DNA from: Actinomadura spongiicola
GTDB lineage: Bacteria > Actinomycetota > Actinomycetes > Streptosporangiales > Streptosporangiaceae
Assembly (NCBI RefSeq): GCF_003432485.1
Contig: NZ_QVNQ01000002.1
Location: 744,001-808,000, forward strand
DNA: 64,000 nucleotides
Direction: 5' to 3'
Shown here: in pieces, positions 51,116 through 59,831 of the stretch
Numbering within the stretch: the first letter of the stretch is position 1
Layout of the letters: each line of letters opens with the position of its first letter
Position numbers and translations under genes: made by a program
The notes under the pieces: generated by a model
The model's input: the letters and a program-made list of their open reading frames with translations, nothing else
Databases searched by the model: none
What the model was told of the DNA's origin: nothing

Positions 51116-53791
51116 GTGTTCATCGGGCGGCACCATGAGAGGGGACGCGTCGCCGGGCTGCTCGCGGACGCTCGCGCCGGACGAAGCGGAACCTTGGTGA
51201 TCCGCGGCGAGGCGGGAATCGGGAAGACCACGCTGATCGACCGGGTCGCGGCGGACGCCGTGGACATGCGGGTCATCCGCGGCGTGGGCGTCGAGGCCGA
51301 GACGGAACTGCCGTTCAGCGGGCTGCATCTGATGTTGCACCCCCACGGCGACCGGCTCGACGCGCTGCCCGCCCAACAGGCCGCGGCGCTGCGGTCGGCG
51401 TTCGGGCTGGCCCCCGGCCCGGTGCCCGACCGGTTCCTGATCGGCGCGGCGACCCTCACGCTGCTGTCGGACCTGGCGACCGACCGTCCGGTGCTGTGCC
51501 TGGTCGACGACGCGCACTGGCTCGACCCGGCGTCGCTGGACGCGCTGCTGTTCGCCGCCCGGCGGCTCAGCGCCGACCCGATCGCCGTGATCTTCGCGGT
51601 GCGGGACACCACCCGCCCCTTTCCCGACCAGGGCCTGGAGGTCGTCCGGCTGGACGCCCTGAAACGTGGGGAAGCGGCGGACCTCGTCGCGGCGCACGCG
51701 CCGGGCCTGACGGTTCCGGTACGGGAACGGCTCCTGGACGAGGCGGGCGGCAACCCCCTCGCGCTCATCGAACTGGCGAACGCGCTCGGCTCCCGGCCCG
51801 CGCTGCACACTGGCCCGCTGCCGGTAGGCGGGCGGGTGCAGGAGACGTTCCGGCTCCAACTCGCCGAACTCCCCGACGCGACCCGGCTACTGCTCCTGGT
51901 CGTCGCGGCCGACGGGACCGCCGACCTCGGCGTCGTCCTCCGCGCCGCGGGAACGCTGGGGTTCGACGCGGCCGACCTCGGCCCGGCGGAGGAGGCCCGA
52001 CTCGTCGTCCTGGACGGCGAGGAGGTCCGTTTCCGGCACCCGCTGATCCGCGCCGTCACCTACCAGAACGCCGCCCACCACCAGCGGATCGCCGTCCACG
52101 GCGCGCTGGCCGGGGCGCTCGACGGCGACGCGCACGCCGACCGCCGGGCCTGGCATCGCGCCGCGGCCGCGACCGGGCCGGACGAGGACATCGCCGCCGA
52201 ACTGGAACGGGCCGCGCGACGGGCCGGTCGGCGCGGCGGAACGGCCGCCGTCGCCGCCGCGTACGAGCGGGCGGCAAGGCTCAGCACCGAACCGGAAGGC
52301 AAGGCACGCCGGATCGTCCACGCGGCCCGCGCCGCCTACGACGCCGGACGCCCCGACGACGCCACCCGCCTCGCCGAAGAGGCCACGCACCTCACGAACG
52401 AGAGCGCCGTCATCGCCGAGGCCATGTTCGTCCAGGCCCAGGTCGCCTACGAACGCACCTCCCCGGCCGCGGACGCCGCCCTCGCGCTGAAGGGCGCGCG
52501 GCTGATCGCGGCCGACGACCCCGAGAAGGCCGTGTCCATGCTGACGGAGGCGGTCTGGTCCGCCCGGGACGCGGGCGCACACGACCTGGTACGCGACAGC
52601 GTGGAGCTTCTCCGCGAAGTGCGCCTGCCGGACGGCTCGACGCAGGCCCCGGTGACCGGCGCACTGATCGCCTACGGACGGTTCCCCGGCGCCGTCCCGC
52701 CGATGCGAGCGCTGGTGGAAGCCGCCCAGGACGACCGCGTCGAGGACTTCGTCGAACGCATCATCGCCGGTTTCATGGGCCTCCTCACCGCCGACGACCG
52801 GTCCGCGACCACGCTGCTGGAAAGCACGGCCGCGCGGGCCCGAGCACAGGGCGCCCTCGGCTGGCTCCCGTACATCATGGAACCCCTCGCGATCGGACGG
52901 CTCCTTCTGGGCGACCTGCGCGGCGCCGACGCGGCCGCAGCGGAGGGCCTGTCGCTGGCGTCCGACATCGGAATGGACATGCAGGTCATGGCGCTGACAT
53001 GCATCACGGTCCGGTCAGAGTCGGACGCCGAGCGCAGCCGCTCACTCGCCCCCGACGTCCTGCGGCACGCCGACCTGCACCCCACCAACGCCGCCCTGGC
53101 GACCTGGGGCCTCGCCCTGCACGACCTCGCCGACGGCCGCGCCGACACCGCCCTCGACCACCTGGAGTCGGTGTGCTCCGGCCCGGCCCGTCACGACCTG
53201 CTGCTCCGCGCCGTCCCCGACCACGCCGAGGCCGCCGTCCGCGCCGGCCGCCGCGACCTGGCCCGCACCCACCTCCCCGCCTTCGAGACGTGGGCGGCGG
53301 CCACCTCGTTCACCGCCCACATCTCACGATGCCGCGCCCTCCTGTCGGAGAACGACACCGCCGAGGAGCACTACCGCACCGCGCTGACCCTGCACGGCGA
53401 CCGCTCCTACGACGCCGCCCGCACCCGCCTCCTCTACGGCGAATGGCTCCGCCGCAGACGCCGCCGCACCGAAGCCCGCGCCGAACTGACCACGGCCCAG
53501 GACACCTTCACCCGCCTCGGCGCCCCCCGCTGGGCCGCCCGCGCCCACGCCGAACTGGAGGCCCTGGGCGACCGCCCAACGGCCCGCCCCGACGACGCCG
53601 ACCCGTTGAACCGCCTGACCCCACAGGAACTCCAGGTCGTGCGCCTGGCCGCCACCGGCCTCAGCAACCGAGAAATAGCCGCCCAGCTCTACCTGAGCCC
53701 CCGCACGGTGGGCCATCACCTCTACAAGGCATATCCCAAAATCGGCGTGACCCGCCGCATGGAACTGGCCCGCCTCATCTCGATCACCTGA
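51116..53791 (+). CDS. LuxR family regulator of the LAL type (AAA ATPase + HTH)
   Basis: 891-aa regulator. N-terminal ATPase: Walker A RGEAGIGKTTLIDRVA near residue 33, Walker B LCLVDDAHWLDP near 130. The middle ~450 residues are helical TPR-like. The C-terminal LuxR helix-turn-helix reads LTPQELQVVRLAATGLSNRE then SPRTVGHHLYKAYPKIGVTR. Such LAL regulators often activate secondary-metabolite or catabolic genes in an ATP-dependent way. GTG 51116 is preferred as a leaderless start; GTG 51107 is in frame. A decayed copy of its last 32 codons lies 45 bp downstream. Confidence 0.9.
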   Translation: MFIGRHHERGRVAGLLADARAGRSGTLVIRGEAGIGKTTLIDRVAADAVDMRVIRGVGVEAETELPFSGLHLMLHPHGDRLDALPAQQAAALRSAFGLAPGPVPDRFLIGAATLTLLSDLATDRPVLCLVDDAHWLDPASLDALLFAARRLSADPIAVIFAVRDTTRPFPDQGLEVVRLDALKRGEAADLVAAHAPGLTVPVRERLLDEAGGNPLALIELANALGSRPALHTGPLPVGGRVQETFRLQLAELPDATRLLLLVVAADGTADLGVVLRAAGTLGFDAADLGPAEEARLVVLDGEEVRFRHPLIRAVTYQNAAHHQRIAVHGALAGALDGDAHADRRAWHRAAAATGPDEDIAAELERAARRAGRRGGTAAVAAAYERAARLSTEPEGKARRIVHAARAAYDAGRPDDATRLAEEATHLTNESAVIAEAMFVQAQVAYERTSPAADAALALKGARLIAADDPEKAVSMLTEAVWSARDAGAHDLVRDSVELLREVRLPDGSTQAPVTGALIAYGRFPGAVPPMRALVEAAQDDRVEDFVERIIAGFMGLLTADDRSATTLLESTAARARAQGALGWLPYIMEPLAIGRLLLGDLRGADAAAAEGLSLASDIGMDMQVMALTCITVRSESDAERSRSLAPDVLRHADLHPTNAALATWGLALHDLADGRADTALDHLESVCSGPARHDLLLRAVPDHAEAAVRAGRRDLARTHLPAFETWAAATSFTAHISRCRALLSENDTAEEHYRTALTLHGDRSYDAARTRLLYGEWLRRRRRRTEARAELTTAQDTFTRLGAPRWAARAHAELEALGDRPTARPDDADPLNRLTPQELQVVRLAATGLSNREIAAQLYLSPRTVGHHLYKAYPKIGVTRRMELARLISIT

Positions 53792-53836
53792 CGCAACCAT
53801 CCGCCCCGACCACGCGAACACGCCCGTCCAACGGTC

Positions 53837-53932
53837 GTTAGCCCTCGCACGGTCGGGCATCACGTCTGCGAGGCGCCCGAGGCTCGGGTCACTCGGCGGA
53901 TGGGGTTGGCGCGTTTCGTATCGGTCACCTGA
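53837..53932 (+). pseudogene. 3' remnant of a second LuxR-type regulator gene
   Basis: In frame to its own TGA (53930-53932) the plus strand reads SPRTVGHHVCEAPEARVTRR then MGLARFVSVT, matching the end of the intact regulator (SPRTVGHHLYKAYPKIGVTR then RMELARLISIT) with several substitutions. Nothing upstream of this matches, so only the last ~31 codons survive. The rest of 53792-54095 holds scattered short dyads but no gene I can support. Confidence 0.88.
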
Positions 53933-54095
53933 CTTAGGCGCCCGGACCGGCCGCCTGGGCGCGGCCGTCCAACGGCCCTCTGTAGGGGCTTCATAGGGGG
54001 TCTGACCTGCATCGCCAGGGATACGTTCCGCGACCGATGCGGCCTGTGAGGGGCCGCGCCTAACGTCGTGGCCACTCGAACGAACGGAGAGCACG

Positions 54096-54845
54096 ATGCT
54101 TCTGGAGAACAAGACCGCGATCATCTACGGCGGGGGCGGCACGATCGGCGGCGCCATGGCGCGCGGGTTCGCCGCCGAGGGCGCGCGGGTTTTCCTGGCC
54201 GGTCGGACGCCCGACACCCTCGACGCCGTCGCCGCGCAGATCCGGGACGCCGGAGGACTCGCCGAGACCGCCCGCGTGGACGCCCTCGACGAGGACGCCG
54301 TCAACAGTTGGGTCGACTCCGTCGCGGGGACGGCGGGCAGCGTCGACGTCTCGGTCAACGTCATCTCGCACGACGCCCTGTTCCGTCCGCTGATCGAGAT
54401 GCCGGTCGACGACTTCGCCCGGTCCCTGGAGAAGATCGCCCGGACGTTCCTGCTGACGACGAAGGCCGCCGCCCGCCACATGGTCAAGCAGGGCTCGGGC
54501 GTGATCCTGCACTTCGGCGGCTCCGACGGCACCAACCACATGCCCGGCCTCGGGAACGTGCAGGTCGCCTTCGACATGGTCGAGGCGATGCGCCGCCAGT
54601 GGGCGTGCGAGCTGGGCCCGCACTCGGTCCGGGTCCTGTCGATGCGGTCCGGCGGCGTCCCCGAGTCCTTCCCCGACACTCCGGAGACCGCCCAGGTCAG
54701 GCAGCAGCTCACGGACGCGACCCTGCTCAAGCGCGCCGCGACCCTCACCGACGTCGGTCGTGTCGCCGCGTTCCTGGCCTCCGACCACGCCGCCAGCATC
54801 ACCTCGACCCAGGTCAACATCACGGCGGGCGCCCTCGTCGACTGA
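54096..54845 (+). CDS. SDR-fold protein lacking the catalytic Tyr/Lys
   Basis: 249 aa. The cofactor loop is YGGGGTIGGAMARGF near residue 11, and the C-terminus ITSTQVNITAGALVD is typical of FabG-like SDRs. The position of YxxxK, just before VEAMRRQWA, reads GNVQVAFDMVEA: Tyr is Val and Lys is Phe. The usual NNAG is VNVIS. So it probably binds a nucleotide but cannot act as a normal dehydrogenase. ATG with GGAGAG 6 nt upstream. It precedes the ArsR-controlled operon but is separated from it by its promoter. Confidence 0.82.
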   Translation: MLLENKTAIIYGGGGTIGGAMARGFAAEGARVFLAGRTPDTLDAVAAQIRDAGGLAETARVDALDEDAVNSWVDSVAGTAGSVDVSVNVISHDALFRPLIEMPVDDFARSLEKIARTFLLTTKAAARHMVKQGSGVILHFGGSDGTNHMPGLGNVQVAFDMVEAMRRQWACELGPHSVRVLSMRSGGVPESFPDTPETAQVRQQLTDATLLKRAATLTDVGRVAAFLASDHAASITSTQVNITAGALVD

Positions 54846-54865
54846 CGGAAAACGCGTCGATCATG

Positions 54866-54920
54866 ACGATACGTAGGAGACTTCCTATGTTTGACAGGTA
54901 GGAAGTCTCCTACGTATCGT
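54866..54920 (+). promoter_or_regulatory. Nested-operator leaderless promoter of the VOC-ArsR operon
   Basis: A perfect 22-bp inverted repeat (54866-54887 and 54899-54920, 11-nt centre). Each arm itself contains a 14-bp dyad: TAGGAGACTTCCTA (54874-54887) and TAGGAAGTCTCCTA (54899-54912). TTGACA at 54891-54896 and TATCGT at 54915-54920 form -35 and -10 with 18 bp between, and the ATG at 54928 is 8 nt past the -10, so the mRNA should be leaderless. One operator fills the promoter spacer, the other lies just upstream. The ArsR protein encoded second in the operon is the likely binder. Confidence 0.8.
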
Positions 54921-54927
54921 ACGGCGC

Positions 54928-55287
54928 ATGAACATCACGCATGTGCGGTTTCTGACCGTCCCGGTGTCCGACCAGGACGCCGCCAAGGCCTTCTACGCGG
55001 ACCGGCTCGGCTTCGAGGTGGTCGCGGACCAGTCCATGGGCCCGGTCCGCTGGCTCCAGGTCGCCCCGAAGGGCGCGCAGACCAGCGTCGTCCTCGCGGA
55101 CCACCTGCCCGACGTGGCGCCGGGGAGCGTGCACGGGCTGATGCTGGAGACGTCCGACCTGGACGGCGACTGCGAGCGCCTCCGCGAGGCGGGAGTCGAG
55201 GTCGACGGGCCGCAGGAGCTGCCCTGGGGGCGGCAGGCCACGCTCACCGACCCCGACGGCAACGGCCTCGTCCTCGCCGAGCGCTGA
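54928..55287 (+). CDS. VOC family (glyoxalase-like) protein
   Basis: 119-aa single-module vicinal oxygen chelate protein: MNITHVRFLTVPVSDQDAAK start, FYADRLGFEVV, and the C-terminal LTDPDGNGLVLAER. Candidate metal ligands are His5, His in SVHGLML and Glu of LAER. Such proteins act as glyoxalases, dioxygenases or drug-binding resistance proteins. First gene of the ArsR/ABC operon, translated from a leaderless start. Confidence 0.88.
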   Translation: MNITHVRFLTVPVSDQDAAKAFYADRLGFEVVADQSMGPVRWLQVAPKGAQTSVVLADHLPDVAPGSVHGLMLETSDLDGDCERLREAGVEVDGPQELPWGRQATLTDPDGNGLVLAER

Positions 55288-55288
55288 C

Positions 55289-55618
55289 ATGGCCGGTGGC
55301 GCGAAGGGCGTGGACGTCTTCGCGGCGCTGGCGAGCCCGGTTCGGCGGGAGATCACGGCGCTGCTCCTGGACGGGCCCCGCCCGGTGAACGACCTGGCGT
55401 CCCATTTCGCGATGAGCCGCCCGAGCGTCTCCGAGCACCTGAAGGTGCTGCGGGACGCCGGGCTGGTCAGCGAGCGGCGCAGCGGACGGCAGCGTGTCTA
55501 CCGCCTGGAGCCGGACCCGCTCCGCGAACTGTCGCAGTGGCTGCACCCGTACGAGCGGTTCTGGCGGGAGAAGCTGGCCGACCTGCGGGAACTGCTGGAC
55601 GAGGAGGATGACTCGTGA
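55289..55618 (+). CDS. ArsR family transcriptional regulator
   Basis: 109-aa winged-helix repressor: ALASPVRREITALLL, recognition helix region MSRPSVSEHLKVLRDAGLV, wing SERRSGRQRVYRLEP. No metal-binding Cys/His cluster is visible, as in the ArsR group that is coupled to SRPBCC proteins. ATG 1 bp after the VOC stop. It probably represses the operon through the operators at 54866-54920. Confidence 0.92.
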   Translation: MAGGAKGVDVFAALASPVRREITALLLDGPRPVNDLASHFAMSRPSVSEHLKVLRDAGLVSERRSGRQRVYRLEPDPLRELSQWLHPYERFWREKLADLRELLDEEDDS

Positions 55619-56562
55619 CGCCCGTCCTGGAGGCCGCCGGGCTGGTCAAACGGTTCGGTGCCGTGGAGGCGCTGGCCGGGCTCGACCTGGTCGCCGAACC
55701 CGGCCGGGTGGTCGCGCTGCTCGGGCCGAACGGCGCGGGCAAGACGACGTTCGTGCGGTCGGTGGCGACGCTCGTCCGTCCCGACGCTGGAACGCTCCGG
55801 GTGGACGGGGTCGACGTCGTCCGCGAACCCGGCCGGGTGCGGCGCCTCATCGGCCTGGCCGGGCAGTACGCGGCCGTCGAGGCGGCGATGACCGGCCGCG
55901 AGAACCTGGAGATGGTCGCGCGCCTGTTCGGGCGGGGCCGCCGCGACGCCCGCGCGGACGCGCAGCGGCTCATCGACCGGCTCTCCCTGGGCGAAGTGGC
56001 CGACCGGCTGGTCCGGACCTATTCCGGTGGGATGCGCCGCCGCCTCGACCTCGGCACCGGCCTGGTCGGCGCGCCGCGCCTGCTGCTGCTCGACGAGCCC
56101 ACCACCGGCCTCGATCCGCGCAGCCGCATCGATCTGTGGGACGCCATCGGCGAACTGGTCGCCGCCGGAACCGATGTGCTGCTGACCACCCAATACCTGG
56201 AGGAGGCCGACCGGCTCGCCGACCAGGTCGTGATCATCGACCGTGGGCGGGTGATCGCCGAGGGCACTCCGCGTGAGCTGAAGTCGCGGGCGGGCGGCGA
56301 CCTGGTGGAGGTGCACGTTCGGGACCACGGCGCGGTCGACCGGGCGATGCGGGTGCTGGAGGGGATCGGCGCCGTCCACGCCGACCCGTCCGCGCTCCTG
56401 GTGACGATGACCGCCGGGGACCGGCCCGACCGGCTGCTGGAGGCCGTCCGCGCCCTCGCCGACCAGCGCGTCGAGATCGACGACATCGCGCTGCGCCGCC
56501 CGACGCTCGACGAGGTGTTCCTGGGTTTCACCGGCGCGACGCCCGAAAGGGCCGCGCCGTGA
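55615..56562 (+). CDS. ABC transporter ATPase, DrrA type
   Basis: 315-aa ATPase. Walker A GPNGAGKTTF near residue 40, signature YSGGMRRRLDLG, Walker B LLLLDEPTTGLD, and the C-terminal extension of the daunorubicin-resistance type (residues ~225-315, LVEVHVRDHG onward). GTG start overlaps the ArsR stop by 4 bp. With the following permease it forms an exporter, likely for a drug or lipid. Confidence 0.93.
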   Translation: MTPVLEAAGLVKRFGAVEALAGLDLVAEPGRVVALLGPNGAGKTTFVRSVATLVRPDAGTLRVDGVDVVREPGRVRRLIGLAGQYAAVEAAMTGRENLEMVARLFGRGRRDARADAQRLIDRLSLGEVADRLVRTYSGGMRRRLDLGTGLVGAPRLLLLDEPTTGLDPRSRIDLWDAIGELVAAGTDVLLTTQYLEEADRLADQVVIIDRGRVIAEGTPRELKSRAGGDLVEVHVRDHGAVDRAMRVLEGIGAVHADPSALLVTMTAGDRPDRLLEAVRALADQRVEIDDIALRRPTLDEVFLGFTGATPERAAP

Positions 56563-57320
56563 ACGCCGCGAGCATGGGCGCGGCGACCTGGACGATCGCC
56601 CTGCGCGGCATCAGGAGGACGCTGCGCACCCCGCAGATCATCGTGATGGGTCTCCTGCAGAGCGTCGCCTTCCTGTTGATCTTCAGGTACGTGTTCGGCG
56701 GCGCCATCGACACCCGCGGAGCCGACTACGTCGACTACATGATCCCCGGCCTGCTGACGGTGAGCGGCCTGTTCGCCGGGATGAGCGCGGCGGTCGCGGT
56801 CGCCGACGACGTCGCCTCCGGCTACCTCGACCGGCTGAGATCGCTGCCCATGCCACGCGCCGCCGTGGTCGCCGGACAGGTGCTGGCCGACACCGTTCGC
56901 GTCGCGCTGATCCTCGCGGTGAGCACCGCGCTGGCCTTCGCCGTCGGTTTCCGCGTCCATACCGGCTGGGGTCACGCGCTGGCCGCGTTCGGGCTGTGCG
57001 TCCTGTTCGGCCTCGCCTTCGTGTGGACGTTCGTCGCGCTGGGCCTGCTCACCGCCGACCCGCAGGCCGCGCAGGGCGTCGGTTTCCTCGCGCTGCCGCT
57101 GAGCTTCGTGTCCAGCGCCTACGTCCCGGTGGAGACGATGCCGGGACCGCTGCGCGCCTTCGCCGAGAACCAGCCGGTCACGGTCATGATGGACGCCGTC
57201 CGGAGCCTCACCCAGGACGCCGGGCCGCACACGGGCGACCTGACGCGGGCGCTGGCGTGGACGGCCGGGATCATCGTGGTCTCCGCGATCGTCGCCGTCG
57301 TCCGCGTCCGCCGGGTATGA
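56559..57320 (+). CDS. ABC transporter permease, DrrB type (ABC-2)
   Basis: 253-aa polytopic membrane protein with six hydrophobic segments, in the ABC-2 family. Family features: RTPQIIVMGLLQSVAFLLIF, VADDVASGYLDRLRSLPMPR, and LSFVSSAYVPVETMPG before the last loop. GTG start overlaps the ATPase stop by 4 bp; its stop overlaps the next gene. It is the partner of the DrrA-type ATPase. Confidence 0.92.
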   Translation: MNAASMGAATWTIALRGIRRTLRTPQIIVMGLLQSVAFLLIFRYVFGGAIDTRGADYVDYMIPGLLTVSGLFAGMSAAVAVADDVASGYLDRLRSLPMPRAAVVAGQVLADTVRVALILAVSTALAFAVGFRVHTGWGHALAAFGLCVLFGLAFVWTFVALGLLTADPQAAQGVGFLALPLSFVSSAYVPVETMPGPLRAFAENQPVTVMMDAVRSLTQDAGPHTGDLTRALAWTAGIIVVSAIVAVVRVRRV

Positions 57321-57775
57321 CAGTGGAATCGGGGGACGACATGAGCGGCGAGCCCGCGGCCATCGAAGTGGACGAGTTCCTGCCACACCCGCCCGCCAAG
57401 GTGTGGCGGGCGCTCACCGACCGGGACCGGCTGGCGCGTTGGCTGATGCCGAACGACTTCGAACCAGTGGTCGGGCACCGCTTCACCTTCACCACCCGCC
57501 CGATCCCGAACATCGGCTTCGACGGCACGATCGCCTGCCGGGTCCTCGACCTGGACGAGCCGCGGCTGCTGCGCATCAGCTGGGGCGGCGGAACGCTCGA
57601 CACGACGGTGACCTGGCGGCTCGTCCCCGAGGGCCGCGGCACCCGGCTGTTCGTCCGGCACGCGGGCTTCGACCTGGACGACCCCGTCCACGCCTTCGCG
57701 TTCCGCGGCATGGGCAGCGGCTGGCGCTCCCACGTGATGCGCGCCCTCCACCGCGTCCTCACCGAACCCGACTGA
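57317..57775 (+). CDS. SRPBCC / AHSA1-like domain protein
   Basis: 152-aa START-like ligand-binding protein: IEVDEFLPHPPAKVWRALTD, DRLARWLMPNDFEPVVGHRF and a C-terminal helix GMGSGWRSHVMRALHRVL. Such proteins bind small hydrophobic ligands and are often encoded beside ArsR regulators, as here. ATG overlaps the permease stop (ATGA). It is the last gene of the operon, perhaps the sensor or a ligand-sequestering resistance component. Confidence 0.88.
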   Translation: MTVESGDDMSGEPAAIEVDEFLPHPPAKVWRALTDRDRLARWLMPNDFEPVVGHRFTFTTRPIPNIGFDGTIACRVLDLDEPRLLRISWGGGTLDTTVTWRLVPEGRGTRLFVRHAGFDLDDPVHAFAFRGMGSGWRSHVMRALHRVLTEPD

Positions 57776-57788
57776 CCCGACCGACCGC

Positions 57789-57905
57789 TCAGACGGCGGG
57801 TTCGAAAGGCGACCGGTCGGTGAACCAGGTGCGCTGCGGGGCGGTGTGGGTGTCCCGTTCGGCGATGCTGCACTTCTCGGTGAAGAGGATGCGGTCGGCA
57901 GCTGA
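57789..57905 (-). pseudogene. 3' remnant of a second ABC exporter gene
   Basis: Directly downstream of the intact exporter, the minus strand reads AADRILFTEKCSIAERDTHT then RTWFTDRSPFEPAV and a stop (57791-57789). This matches the end of the intact protein (AADLILVVENGTIVERGTHT, then RTQFTDRPPLEPAL) with about a dozen codons of the middle deleted. Upstream of Ala-Ala-Asp the similarity ends. It is the decayed tail of a tandem copy. Confidence 0.85.
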
Positions 57906-57919
57906 ATTGGCCGGGCCGG

Positions 57920-59800
57920 TCAGAGGGCTGGTTCCAGGGGTGGTCGGTCGGTGAACTGGGTGCGGTACAGGTCGGCGTAGCGGCCTTCGGCGGCCAGTAG
58001 GTCGGTGTGGGTGCCCCGTTCGACGATGGTGCCGTTCTCCACGACGAGGATGAGGTCGGCGGCGCGGACGGTGCTGAGGCGGTGCGCGATGACGACGGCG
58101 GTGCGGCCTTCGAGGGCCTCGGTGAGGGCCTCCTGGACGGCGGCCTCGGACGTCGAGTCGAGGTGGGCGGTGGCCTCGTCGAGGATGACGACGCGGGGGC
58201 GGGCCAGGAGAAGGCGGGCGATGGTGAGGCGTTGGCGCTCGCCGCCGGACAGCCGGTAGCCGCGTTCGCCGACGACGGTGTCGAGCCCGTCGGGAAGGCC
58301 CTCGATGAGGGTGTCGAGGCGGGCGCGGCGCAGGACGTCCCACAGTTCGTCGTCGGTGGCCTCGGGACGGGCGAGCAGGAGGTTCTCGCGGATCGAGTCG
58401 TGGAACAGGTGACCGTCCTGCGTGACCATGCCGAGCGTGTCGCGGATGGTCTGGAACGACAGGTCGCGGACGTCGACGCCACCCAGCCGGACCGCGCCGG
58501 AGTCGACGTCGTACAGGCGGGGGAGGAGCTGCGCGATCGTCGACTTCCCGGCGCCGGACGACCCGACGAGCGCGACCATCTGGCCGGGTTCGGCGCGGAA
58601 CGAGATGCCGTGCAGCACCTCGACGCCGCCGCGGGTGTCGAGGGTGGCGACCTCTTCGAGCGAGGCCAGGGAGACCTTGTCGGCGGACGGGTAGGCGAAC
58701 CGGACGTCTTCGAACTCGACGGACACCGGGCCGTCCGGGACGGGCCGGGTCTCGGGCTTCTCCTCGACGAGCGGCCGCATGTCGAGGACCTCGAAGACGC
58801 GCTCGAAGCTGACGAGGGCGCTCATCACCTCGACGCGGGCGCTGGCCAGGGCGGTCAGCGGCGCGTACAGGCGGGTCAGCAGGAGGGCGAGGGCGACGAC
58901 GGCGCCGGCCTCGAGTTCGCCGCGCAGGGACAGGAACCCGCCGAGCCCGTAGACGAGCGCGAGCGCCAGCGCCGACACCATGGTCAGGGCCGTGATGAAG
59001 ATGTGCTGCACCATCGCGGTGCGGACGCCGATGTCGCGGACGCGGCGCGCCCGCGCGGCGAACTCGGCCGACTCGCGGGCCGGGCGGCCGAACAGCTTCA
59101 CCAGCGTCGCGCCCGGCGCGGAGAAGCGCTCGGTCATCTGTGTGCTCATCGCGGCGTCGTGCCCGGCGGCCTCGCGTTCGAGGCGCGCGAGGCGGCTGCC
59201 CATCCGGCGGGCCGGGAGCACGAACACCGGTAGCAGGACCAGGGCGAGCAGCGTGATCTGCCAGGAGATCCGCACCATCACGCCGAACGTGAGCAGCACG
59301 GTCACGAGGTTGCTGACGACGCCGGAGAGGGTGTCGCTGAACGCGCGCTGCGCCCCGATCACGTCGTTGTTGAGGCGGCTGACGAGGGCGCCGGTGCGGG
59401 TCCGGGTGAAGAACGCGACGGGCATGCGCTGGACGTGGTCGAACACGGTGGTGCGCAGGTCGAGGATCAGTTCCTCGCCGATGCGGGCCGACAGCCACCG
59501 GTTGAGGAGCCCGAGCCCGCCCTCGGCGAGCGCGAGGACGGCGATGAGCACGGCGAGCCACACGACCGTGGACGTGGCCGCCCGGTCGACGATGGCGTCG
59601 ACGACCCGTCCGGCCAGCACGGGCGTCGCGACCGTGAGGACGGCCAGGGCGACGCTGAGCACGAGGAACGCGGTCAGCGCCCGCAGGTGCGGGCGGGCGA
59701 AGCGGCCGATGCGGCGCAGGGTCGCCTTAGAGAAGGGTCTGCTGTCCCGCGCGTTCATCGCGTGGTGCAGCGACATCCACGCGGTGACTTCCATGTCCAT
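57920..59800 (-). CDS. ABC exporter, fused membrane and ATPase domains
   Basis: About 626 aa, the half-transporter size of MsbA/LmrA-like exporters, which work as dimers. Membrane domain residues ~40-330 with six helices; ATPase domain ~355-626 with Walker A VGSSGAGKSTIAQLL, signature YRLSGGERQRLTIARLLLA, Walker B VVILDEATAHLD and the switch His in IAHRLS. Start ATG 59800 is downstream of a MerR-type promoter; ATG 59794 or 59776 are possible. Substrate is unknown; the redox-type promoter suggests a drug or redox-active compound. A decayed tail copy lies just downstream. Confidence 0.92.
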   Translation of the reverse strand: MDMEVTAWMSLHHAMNARDSRPFSKATLRRIGRFARPHLRALTAFLVLSVALAVLTVATPVLAGRVVDAIVDRAATSTVVWLAVLIAVLALAEGGLGLLNRWLSARIGEELILDLRTTVFDHVQRMPVAFFTRTRTGALVSRLNNDVIGAQRAFSDTLSGVVSNLVTVLLTFGVMVRISWQITLLALVLLPVFVLPARRMGSRLARLEREAAGHDAAMSTQMTERFSAPGATLVKLFGRPARESAEFAARARRVRDIGVRTAMVQHIFITALTMVSALALALVYGLGGFLSLRGELEAGAVVALALLLTRLYAPLTALASARVEVMSALVSFERVFEVLDMRPLVEEKPETRPVPDGPVSVEFEDVRFAYPSADKVSLASLEEVATLDTRGGVEVLHGISFRAEPGQMVALVGSSGAGKSTIAQLLPRLYDVDSGAVRLGGVDVRDLSFQTIRDTLGMVTQDGHLFHDSIRENLLLARPEATDDELWDVLRRARLDTLIEGLPDGLDTVVGERGYRLSGGERQRLTIARLLLARPRVVILDEATAHLDSTSEAAVQEALTEALEGRTAVVIAHRLSTVRAADLILVVENGTIVERGTHTDLLAAEGRYADLYRTQFTDRPPLEPAL

Positions 59801-59831
59801 GACGCACCCCGTCACTCGTTGGTCTGGGACG

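Noticed and set aside
53933..54095. A small gene between the LuxR remnant and the atypical SDR
   Set aside because: No frame with start, ribosome site and codon bias; only scattered GC-rich dyads.
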